14,363 bases of DNA, from NCBI GenBank assembly GCA_016780605.1, contig JADHLS010000040.1, positions 1 through 14,363 of the forward strand, written 5' to 3'. Shown in pieces: positions 8,167-13,090 of the stretch. The notes below the pieces were generated by a model. The model saw nothing but the letters and a program-made list of their open reading frames with translations. It searched no databases and was not told the DNA's origin. Both the position numbers and the translations under genes were made by a program. How positions within the stretch are numbered: the first letter of the stretch is position 1; each line of letters begins with the position of its first letter. This DNA comes from Reyranella sp. Its GTDB lineage: Bacteria > Pseudomonadota > Alphaproteobacteria > Reyranellales > Reyranellaceae.

Positions 8167-8200
8167 ATGAGCGGGCCTGGAGGCCCGCGGTCCGGCAAGA
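8167..8200 (+). repeat. Terminal inverted repeat, copy next to the luciferase-like stop codon
   Basis: Exact reverse complement of 8035-8068. It contains stem GCGGGCC (8171-8177), loop TGGA, stem GGCCCGC (8182-8188) and GGTCCGG (8189-8195). The final A at 8200 is one base from the TGA of the luciferase-like gene on the minus strand, so in that transcript this arm is the first thing after the stop. Confidence 0.85.
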
Positions 8201-8201
8201 G

Positions 8202-9434
8202 TCATGCGCGCTTCTGGGCCGCTTCCTTCTCGGCCATCTTGGCCTTGAGCTGCTCGGGCGTGAGGCGGACGATGTGCTCGTTCTGGTGGCTGTAGATATC
8301 GTAGTTCTGGACATCGAGGTCCTCGAGCACGATCTCGCGCGCCAGCACTTTGCGCTTCCATTCGACATGCTCGGCCTCGGCGGCGTGGAACTCGGGCATG
8401 ACCTCCTTGGCGAACAGCTCCAGCGAATCGCAGATATCCTGGTGGCTGGTCTTGCCGGCCTGGTTCAGCAGGATCACCTGATCGACGCGGCTCTGCTGAA
8501 ACTGCCGCAGCTTCTTGCGGATGGTCTCCGGCGAGCCGATCAGGCCCGAGTCCAGCGCCTTGCGCTCCTCCGGCCCGCCCTTCCAGCTCTGATATTCCTG
8601 CCAGAGATCGGACGTGCCCGGCGCATCGACGCCTTTGCGGCCGTAGTATGAGAGCGCGAAGATGAAGAACGTCCATCCCGCGGCCTTGGCCTCAGCCTCC
8701 GCATCGGTCGGTGCGCACATGAAGCCCGACACCATCGCGACGTTGGGATTGCTGGGATAGTCGGCGAGCTTCGCAGAGTTGTTGAGAAGGTTGTTGTAGT
8801 ACTTGTGCACCCAGGCGCGGGCCGCTTCGGGCGTGACGAAGGTGAAGCCGAGCGCGCCCATGCCCCACTCGCCCGCCTTGCCGATGGTCTGGATGTTGGA
8901 GCAGGCGACCCACAGCGGCGGATGCGGCTTCTGGTAGGGCTTGGGGATCACGTTGCGCGCCGGGAAATCGTAGTACTGGCCGTGGAACTCCCAGCTCTCC
9001 TTGGTGAACATCGGGATGATGGCCTTGACCGCCTCCTCCCAGCGCTCGCGCTTGTCGCGCACGCGGATGTTGAAGGGATGGAGCTCGGCCGGCCCCGCCG
9101 CCTCGCCCATGCCGAGATCGACCCGGCCGCCCGACAGCAGGTCAAGGGTGGCGATGCGCTCGGCGACGCGATGCGGCTGGTTGGTCGTGAGCTGCACCAC
9201 GCCATGGCCAAGGCGGATGTGCCTGGTGCGCTGGCTGGCGGCGCCGAGGAAGACTTCCGGCGCCGAGGAGTGCGAGTACTCCTCGAGGAAGTGGTGCTCG
9301 ACCTCCCAAGCGTAGTCGTAGCCCAATTTGTCCGCGAGCTCGATCTGGGTGAGCGAATCCTGCAGCAGCTGGTACTCGCTCTTGGGGCCCCAAGGCCGCG
9401 GCAGCTGGTGCTCGTAGAAGATGCCGAATTTCAT
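8202..9434 (-). CDS. LLM-class flavin-dependent oxidoreductase (bacterial luciferase-like monooxygenase)
   Basis: A 410-residue TIM-barrel flavoprotein of the luciferase-like family, which uses reduced FMN supplied by a partner reductase to oxygenate organic substrates. Recognisable segments are MKFGIFYEHQLPRPW (1-15), YDYAWEVEHHFLEEYSHSSA (about 39-58), the RHIRLGHGVV strand, HRVAERIATLDLLSGGRVDL (about 88-107), and PHPPLWVACSN at mid-barrel. An alpha-helical C-terminal tail rich in Glu/Lys (last 80 residues) extends beyond the usual barrel length of 330-350. The ATG at 9434 lies 2 bp after the hydrolase stop (TGACCATG) and the barrel starts immediately, so longer upstream starts are unlikely. 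The neighbouring hydrolase and FAD monooxygenase suggest a common catabolic route. The flavin reductase partner is not in this window. Confidence 0.92.
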   Translation of the reverse strand: MKFGIFYEHQLPRPWGPKSEYQLLQDSLTQIELADKLGYDYAWEVEHHFLEEYSHSSAPEVFLGAASQRTRHIRLGHGVVQLTTNQPHRVAERIATLDLLSGGRVDLGMGEAAGPAELHPFNIRVRDKRERWEEAVKAIIPMFTKESWEFHGQYYDFPARNVIPKPYQKPHPPLWVACSNIQTIGKAGEWGMGALGFTFVTPEAARAWVHKYYNNLLNNSAKLADYPSNPNVAMVSGFMCAPTDAEAEAKAAGWTFFIFALSYYGRKGVDAPGTSDLWQEYQSWKGGPEERKALDSGLIGSPETIRKKLRQFQQSRVDQVILLNQAGKTSHQDICDSLELFAKEVMPEFHAAEAEHVEWKRKVLAREIVLEDLDVQNYDIYSHQNEHIVRLTPEQLKAKMAEKEAAQKRA

Positions 9435-9436
9435 GG

Positions 9437-10321
9437 TCACTTGCCCTTGCAGAAAGCCGTGATGCGATCGATCAGCGTCGGGATCATGCCGGGCGGGAAG
9501 TCGTGGCCCCAGCCGGGATAGGTCTGGATCTCCGCACCCGGCACCAGCCGCGCGACATCGCGGCCACATTCGACCGGCAGCAGCGGATCGTCCTCCCCGT
9601 GCAGCACCAGCGTCGGCGCCTTGATCGTCTTCAGGAGCTCGACCCTGTCGCCCGAAGCGATGATCGAGAGATACTGGCGCGCACCGCCCTCGGGGTACCA
9701 GCGGCGGTCGACATTCTTCTCCACGAAGGCCCGCATCTCATCGGCGGGCGTGGGATATTTCGGGCTGCCGATGACGGTGCGCAGCTTGATGCCGTAGGCC
9801 ACGCGCTGCTCGCGTGACGGTCCCTCGGGCTGGGCCGTCAACATCGCCAATGCCTCGGGCTTGCCGACGGGGAGCCCGGGCCGGCCGCTGCTGGAATAGA
9901 TCGACAGCAGGGACCGCGTGCGCTGCGGCCAGAGCCCGGCGACGGTCTGGGCGATCATGCCGCCCATGGAAGCGCCGACGATGTGCGCCTTGTCGATGCC
10001 GAGCGCATCTAGCAGGCCGACGGCATCGCCTGCCATGTCCTTCACGTAATAGGGCGTGTCGACCTTCTTGCCGCTCATCACCTTGGCGATGGCGTCGGGA
10101 ATGTTGGCCTGGCCCCACGATCCGAAGTCGGTCGAGAGGCCGGTATCGCGATTGTCGAAGCGGATGACGAAGAAACCCTTGGCGGAGAGTCCCCGGAAGA
10201 ACGCATCGGGCCAGATGGTGAGCTGTGCGCCGAGACCCATGACCAGCAGCAGCGCGGGATCGGTCCTGTTGCCGGCGGTCTCGTACTCGATCTCGATTCC
10301 GTTTGCCTTCACTCGTGCCAC
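9437..10321 (-). CDS. Alpha/beta hydrolase
   Basis: A 294-residue alpha/beta-hydrolase-fold enzyme. The nucleophile elbow is GASMGG with S118, the acid is in HGEDDPLLP (241-249, D245 likely), and the base is H273 in GWGHDF; the oxyanion region is LVMGLGAQLTIW (26-37), and FDNRDTGLS (55-63) is typical of the family. This resembles ring-fission-product hydrolases and esterases of catabolic operons. The chosen start is GTG at 10321, ten bases after AGGAGG, giving VARVKANGIEIEYE; an upstream ATG at 10360 would add 13 basic residues without such a site. It ends 2 bp before the luciferase-like gene, so the two are translationally coupled. Substrate unknown. Confidence 0.9.
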   Translation of the reverse strand: MARVKANGIEIEYETAGNRTDPALLLVMGLGAQLTIWPDAFFRGLSAKGFFVIRFDNRDTGLSTDFGSWGQANIPDAIAKVMSGKKVDTPYYVKDMAGDAVGLLDALGIDKAHIVGASMGGMIAQTVAGLWPQRTRSLLSIYSSSGRPGLPVGKPEALAMLTAQPEGPSREQRVAYGIKLRTVIGSPKYPTPADEMRAFVEKNVDRRWYPEGGARQYLSIIASGDRVELLKTIKAPTLVLHGEDDPLLPVECGRDVARLVPGAEIQTYPGWGHDFPPGMIPTLIDRITAFCKGK

Positions 10322-10349
10322 GTTACGCCGACCTCCTCGATGTCTTGAG

Positions 10350-10463
10350 CTACTCTGCAAACCAGGCGACCGACGTTACCGCCGCCAGCAGCGCCGCCTC
10401 CTTCGAGCCATAGGCGGCGGCCGAAAAGTATGCAACCGGCGTCCAGGCGCCGGCATCCTCCAC
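10350..10463 (-). CDS. Possible 37-residue small protein between the phytoene-synthase-like and hydrolase genes
   Basis: This frame reads VEDAGAWTPV, AYFSAAAYGS, KEAALLAAVT, SVAWFAE, stop, in a GTG-started frame with GAGG about 12 bases upstream. It lies in the 156-bp gap between the two genes and ends 28 bases before the hydrolase start, close enough for coupling. The amino-acid mix looks more protein-like than the Arg-rich products of GC-rich shadow frames. It could equally be chance, or a remnant of an extended C-terminus of the preceding gene in another frame. No homologue recognised. Confidence 0.2.
   Translation of the reverse strand: MEDAGAWTPVAYFSAAAYGSKEAALLAAVTSVAWFAE
10436..10453 (-). 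terminator. Weak hairpin after the phytoene-synthase-like gene
   Basis: CCGGCG and CGCCGG pair around a 6-base loop, 24 bp past the TGA at 10478. On the minus strand the stem is followed by TTGCATACTTTTC, an interrupted T-rich tail. It may partly terminate transcription before the hydrolase gene. The stem is short and the tail poor. Confidence 0.25.
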
Positions 10464-10477
10464 GGGCGCGGCATGCC

Positions 10478-11122
10478 TCAGTATCGGCCGCGCCTCGCCG
10501 CCCACCAATAGGCGAGCGGCTTGCGCCACGCCCCGATACCGCCGAGCGAGAGGGCGGGCAGCAGGATGGGCAGCGCCGCGGGATCGACCTCGCGGCGCAA
10601 GCCCCGCGCCTCGGCGAGCAGCGCCTCGCGCTCCGGTCCCTCGCCCATCAGCCAAGCCGATGCGACCGCGCGCGCCGCGCGCCGGCTGGCATCGCTGTCG
10701 ACGCCCAGCACGGCAAGCTCGAGATCGGCCAGCGCATTCCCGGCACGCAGCACATCGAGAGGCCCGTCGATCTCCTCCTCGCGCGCATCGATCAGGGCGA
10801 CCAACCGCTCGGGCGCCAAATCATGCCGCCGGATCGTTTCGCTGAGCGATTCGACGATCGGCTGTGCGCGCGGCTTGCCGTTGCCGGCCGCTTCGCCCAC
10901 CGCCTCGCGCCACCATTCGAGGCGAATGCGAGCCAGCATCGGCTCCCGTGTCACGGCGCGGGTGCGCGCAAGCTCATGGTTGAAGGCGAGAACGGCAAGC
11001 AGATCGGAACGCGCGGGCTCGGAGGCGAACAGCGCACCGAGGAAGCGGTCGCGGTCGGCGTTGCGCACCAGGTCGAGCACGTAGGCATGCGATGCTGCAG
11101 GCGCGAGGTAGGACGAAGTCAT
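10478..11122 (-). CDS. Squalene/phytoene synthase family protein, NDUFAF6-like
   Basis: A 214-residue all-helical protein related to squalene and phytoene synthases. The hallmark stretch is LLAVLAFNHELARTR (41-55) followed by EPMLARIRLEWWREAV (60-75). In true synthases the first position carries a DxxxD metal-binding motif; here it is FNHELARTR, and the second acidic motif is also not visible, so prenyl-synthase activity is unlikely. The length (true synthases are about 280-360) and the RGRY C-terminus match the non-catalytic group related to mitochondrial complex I assembly factor NDUFAF6. The start MTSSYL at 11122 is chosen by fit to the family; no strong ribosome site is seen. It is divergent from the PuuD-like gene. 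In many alphaproteobacteria this gene directly follows secF and the Mth938 gene. Confidence 0.82.
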   Translation of the reverse strand: MTSSYLAPAASHAYVLDLVRNADRDRFLGALFASEPARSDLLAVLAFNHELARTRAVTREPMLARIRLEWWREAVGEAAGNGKPRAQPIVESLSETIRRHDLAPERLVALIDAREEEIDGPLDVLRAGNALADLELAVLGVDSDASRRAARAVASAWLMGEGPEREALLAEARGLRREVDPAALPILLPALSLGGIGAWRKPLAYWWAARRGRY

Positions 11123-11148
11123 CTGAGGAAAAGGTGCGCGGGCGGCCG

Positions 11149-11177
11149 TTGAATGCACGGCCCGAGCAGATTAGAAT
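11149..11177 (+). promoter_or_regulatory. Sigma-70-type promoter for the PuuD-like gene
   Basis: TTGAAT (11149-11154) and TAGAAT (11172-11177) are separated by 17 bp. Each matches the consensus hexamer at five of six positions. The start of transcription would fall near 11184, leaving a leader of about 47 bases with AAGGAG nine bases before the ATG at 11231. Confidence 0.55.
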
Positions 11178-11230
11178 GCGTCCAATCGGGATTCTCCAGT
11201 CCCGCCAACAAGATAAAGGAGACACCTGAC

Positions 11231-11827
11231 ATGGGTGCCATCTTCACATCGCCCGGTCGTACCGTCACTGCCGGCGTCGTGCTGATCATTGCCATCGTCA
11301 TCATCGTGGGCTTGGCCACCGGACACATGGTCAAGGTAGATCACTCTTACTCGACCTTCATCATGCGCTGGCTGCACGTGATCAGCGGCGTGCTGTGGAT
11401 CGGATTGCTGTGGTACCTCAACTTCGTGCAGGTGCCGACCATGCCGACCATCCAGCCGGTCGAGAGCCGCACCGCTATCACCAAGTTCATCGCGCCGAAC
11501 GTGCTCTTCTATTTCCGCTATGCCGCGCTGGCGACGGTGATCACGGGCCTGCTGCTGGCCTGGATGCAGGGCTACATCCTGCAGGCGCTGACCCTGCGTC
11601 CCGGGTTCGTCATGATCGGCATCGGCATGTGGATGGCGCTGATCATGGCGTTCAACGTCTGGTTCATCATCTGGCCGAACCAGCAGAAGATCCTGGGCCT
11701 CGTCGAGGCGACAGCGGAGCAGAAGGCGGCAGCCGCCAAGCCCGCGCTCTACGCCAGCCGCTTCAACACCATGTTCTCGATCGGCATGCTCTACTGCATG
11801 GTGGCGCAGCAGAACGCGCCGGTCTGA
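11231..11827 (+). CDS. PuuD-like (urate hydroxylase N-terminal domain type) membrane protein
   Basis: A 198-residue integral membrane protein. Helices are predicted by eye at about 12-30, 44-66, 92-112, 125-147 and 178-192. The segment MRWLHVISGVLWIGLLWYLN (45-64) with H49 and FVQVPTMP (65-72), FYFRYAAL (93-100) and FIIWPNQQKILG (145-156) match the membrane domain of the PuuD/urate-oxidase-N family. Database entries of this type are sometimes wrongly called antitermination protein NusG. The cytochrome c domain that true PuuD carries at its C-terminus is absent, and no CxxCH is present, so urate oxidation should not be assumed. AAGGAG nine bases before the ATG sets the start. The gene has its own promoter and terminator, so it is monocistronic. 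Confidence 0.8.
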   Translation: MGAIFTSPGRTVTAGVVLIIAIVIIVGLATGHMVKVDHSYSTFIMRWLHVISGVLWIGLLWYLNFVQVPTMPTIQPVESRTAITKFIAPNVLFYFRYAALATVITGLLLAWMQGYILQALTLRPGFVMIGIGMWMALIMAFNVWFIIWPNQQKILGLVEATAEQKAAAAKPALYASRFNTMFSIGMLYCMVAQQNAPV

Positions 11828-11850
11828 TCGGCTTCAAACGGATGTTGCGA

Positions 11851-11874
11851 ACGGGGCCTTGGGGCCCCGTTTTC
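11851..11874 (+). terminator. Intrinsic terminator of the PuuD-like gene
   Basis: ACGGGGCC (11851-11858), loop TTGG and GGCCCCGT (11863-11870) make a perfect 8-bp stem, followed by TTTTC. It starts 23 bp after the stop codon. Confidence 0.85.
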
Positions 11875-11921
11875 ATGTCCTGCAGGCATATCTGGTGGGT
11901 AGGCCCGGCTCTTACCCAAGA

Positions 11922-11942
11922 TATTGCCAATTTCCGGCAATA
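11922..11942 (+). promoter_or_regulatory. Operator-like palindrome overlapping the -35 box
   Basis: TATTGCC (11922-11928) and GGCAATA (11936-11942) are a perfect inverted repeat with a 7-base spacer. The left arm covers most of the -35 box TTGCCA and the right arm lies in the promoter spacer, the usual position for a dimeric repressor site. No regulator gene is in the window. Confidence 0.5.
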
Positions 11943-11952
11943 ATATTACAAT
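11924..11952 (+). promoter_or_regulatory. Sigma-70-type promoter for the tandem small membrane protein genes
   Basis: TTGCCA (11924-11929) and TACAAT (11947-11952) are 17 bp apart, each five of six to consensus, in a local AT-rich patch. Transcription would begin near 11959. Confidence 0.6.
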
Positions 11953-12026
11953 GGCCTTGTGGGCATTTGCCCGGCCACGAGCAGGCCCGCGCGTCCCCCT
12001 CGCGTAGTCGCGCACGCTTCCGCGTT

Positions 12027-12073
12027 TCAATCGTCGACGATTGAGTGAAGCGGGACTCCCCTCCAATCCCGCT
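12027..12073 (+). promoter_or_regulatory. Structured 5' leader with two stem-loops and a possible anti-Shine-Dalgarno
   Basis: TCAATCGTCGACGATTGA (12027-12044) is a perfect 18-base palindrome. It is followed by a 7-bp stem AGCGGGA (12049-12055) / TCCCGCT (12067-12073), whose 11-base loop contains CCTCC (12060-12064). That loop is complementary to the GGAGG (12080-12084) that serves the first small gene. This permits a switch between exposed and paired ribosome sites; it is a structural reading, with no known riboswitch family recognised. Confidence 0.4.
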
Positions 12074-12095
12074 CCAACCGGAGGAACAGCCAGTG

Positions 12096-12323
12096 ATGGA
12101 GATGTTCGACAAGGCCAAAGCCTGGATCCTCAAGATCACGGAATTGGGCCTTCTGCTGGTGGCCCTGGCCATCGTGCTGCAAATGCTGTTCGGCACCGCC
12201 GTGCCCTTCCTGGGCGGCGATGTCGTCGGCAACCTGCTCAAGCTCCTGTCGGCGCTGGGCAGCAACGGCGTCGTGGGATTGGTGGCGATCGCCATCATTC
12301 TCTACCTGTTCAATCGCAAGTAA
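12096..12323 (+). CDS. Small two-helix membrane protein, first tandem paralogue
   Basis: A 75-residue protein, not recognised by function. A short amphipathic start (MEMFDKAKAWILKI) leads into a hydrophobic helix (about 17-37, ending with LFGTAVPFLG), a polar-hydrophobic linker rich in Gly and Leu (38-53), and a second helix (about 54-71) closed by YLFNRK. It aligns without gaps with the next gene's product, 41 of 75 residues identical by hand, including LQxLFGxAxPFLG and the NRK end. The ATG at 12096 is chosen because the paralogue starts at the matching residue; GGAGG lies 11 bases upstream, so the GTG at 12093 is also possible. It likely sits in the inner membrane. Holin-like or stress-related roles are possible guesses only. 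Confidence 0.75.
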   Translation: MEMFDKAKAWILKITELGLLLVALAIVLQMLFGTAVPFLGGDVVGNLLKLLSALGSNGVVGLVAIAIILYLFNRK

Positions 12324-12377
12324 TCCCACCCAACGCGTACCCCCCCTCGAAAAGAAGAAACGACAAAGGAGATGGAT

Positions 12378-12605
12378 ATGGAATGGTTCGATCGCGGCAA
12401 GATGGTGATCCTGCGTCTGACGGATCTCGGCATTGCCCTGCTGGCGCTGGGCATCATCCTGCAGCTGTTGTTCGGCAATGCCATGCCGTTCCTCGGCAAC
12501 GACATCGCCGGCAACATCATGACCTTCATCAAGGGTCTTGGCGGGCAAGGCCTGGTCGGCCTCGTCGCCGTCGCGGTGGTGCTCTACATCCTGAACCGCA
12601 AGTAA
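12378..12605 (+). CDS. Small two-helix membrane protein, second tandem paralogue
   Basis: A 75-residue protein with the same layout as its upstream neighbour: MEWFDRGKMVILRLTDLG, hydrophobic helix to about 37 (LQLLFGNAMPFLG), linker, then a second helix ending VLYILNRK. AAAGGAG six bases before the ATG at 12378 selects this start over the in-frame ATG at 12372, which overlaps the site. The gene follows its paralogue by 54 bp, with no promoter seen between, and is closed by a strong terminator, so the two form one operon. The pair arose by tandem duplication followed by clear divergence; function unknown. It may form hetero-oligomers with the first protein. Confidence 0.78.
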   Translation: MEWFDRGKMVILRLTDLGIALLALGIILQLLFGNAMPFLGNDIAGNIMTFIKGLGGQGLVGLVAVAVVLYILNRK

Positions 12606-12630
12606 CAAGACGCGGCCCTGCCTGGAGGAA

Positions 12631-12662
12631 GCCTCGCCGTTCGCGGCGGGGCTTTCTTCTTT
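12631..12662 (+). terminator. Intrinsic terminator with a UUCG tetraloop
   Basis: GCCTCGCCG (12631-12639) and CGGCGGGGC (12644-12652) form a 9-bp stem with one G-U pair, closed by the very stable TTCG loop and followed by TTTCTTCTTT. It ends the two-gene small-protein operon and sits just before the converging Mth938 gene. Confidence 0.9.
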
Positions 12663-12667
12663 AGGGG

Positions 12668-13090
12668 CTACAGCGTGATCAGCGCCGCGGCGACGCGCCG
12701 GCTCTCGGCCAGCAGCACGTTAAAGATGCGGCACGCGGAGCCGGTGTCGACGACCTCCAGGGCCAGGCCGGCCGACTTCAGCGATGCGCGCAACGGCGGC
12801 GCCAGAAACACCGCGCGCGGGCCGCAGCCCACCACCAGCAGCTCGGTCGGCGTCGGTGCACTCATCAGCGCCGCCAGATTGTCGAGCGCGAGCTCCTCGG
12901 CGCGCGTAACAGTCCAGGCGACGGTCTCGGTCGGCATCACCAGCACCGGCGACTCCCATCGGCGCTCGCCGATCAGGAAATGGCCGGGACCGTAGCTGCG
13001 GATGAGCTGGACCTGCGCCGGATCCGGCGTCGGCAGGGTCTTGTCGGTCGGACCGCCCGCCCCCGTTCCCCCCGATTTGGGCGGGATCAC
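12668..13090 (-). CDS. Mth938-domain protein (NDUFAF3 family)
   Basis: A 140-residue protein of the Mth938/DUF498 fold. Typical segments are LIRSYGPGHFLIGERRWESP (29-48), VLVMPTETVAWTV (49-61), ELLVVGCGPRAVFLAP (83-98) and LEVVDTGSACRIFNVLLAES (111-130), ending in RRVAAALITL. Relatives include human NDUFAF3, a complex I assembly factor; the bacterial role is unproven. The first 20 residues are a Gly/Pro-rich tail. The start is GTG at 13090, whose GTGA overlaps the secF stop codon by four bases, so translation is coupled to secF. This secF-adjacent position is the classic conserved neighbourhood of the family. Confidence 0.85.
   Translation of the reverse strand: MIPPKSGGTGAGGPTDKTLPTPDPAQVQLIRSYGPGHFLIGERRWESPVLVMPTETVAWTVTRAEELALDNLAALMSAPTPTELLVVGCGPRAVFLAPPLRASLKSAGLALEVVDTGSACRIFNVLLAESRRVAAALITL

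Larger units (their letters stand above)
8035..8200. mobile_element. 166-bp MITE/REP-like palindromic element with perfect 34-bp terminal inverted repeats
   Basis: The two ends (8035-8068 and 8167-8200) are exact reverse complements over 34 bp. Inside, CTTCCGAACAGCGCGTC (8078-8094) pairs imperfectly with 8145-8163, and the centre holds CGCGGTAAACC...CCTACCCGCG, so the whole unit can fold as one long hairpin. It contains no gene. It starts one base beyond the luciferase-like stop codon (TGA at 8202-8204) and ends inside the FAD monooxygenase reading frame. I found no clear target-site duplication (flanks are ggaa and gtca). A non-autonomous palindromic element moved in trans fits best; inverted duplication of the gene's own start is the alternative. 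Confidence 0.55.
11875..12095 (+). other. Non-coding leader region before the tandem small membrane protein genes
   Basis: About 220 bp without a supported gene. It starts with an inverted repeat (TGGGTA at 11896-11901, TACCCA at 11913-11918), then holds a promoter with an operator-like palindrome (11922-11952), a perfect palindrome at 12027-12044 and a hairpin at 12049-12073 just before the ribosome-binding site. The AT-rich stretch 11920-11955 stands out from the surrounding GC-rich DNA. The transcribed leader would be about 135 bases, unusually long for so small a gene. Confidence 0.6.

Noticed and set aside
8035..8200. A CRISPR array or integron attachment site
   Set aside because: The repeats are inverted with no regular spacers, and no attC-type core, integrase or cas gene is present.
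9435..9569. A 45-residue N-terminal extension of the luciferase-like protein
   Set aside because: The extension overlaps the hydrolase gene end in another frame, and the conserved barrel starts exactly at the ATG at 9434.
10350..10520. A frameshift at the end of the phytoene-synthase-like gene
   Set aside because: The next frame stays open for over 100 bp, but the RGRY ending at 10478 is already typical for the family, so an intact gene is more likely.
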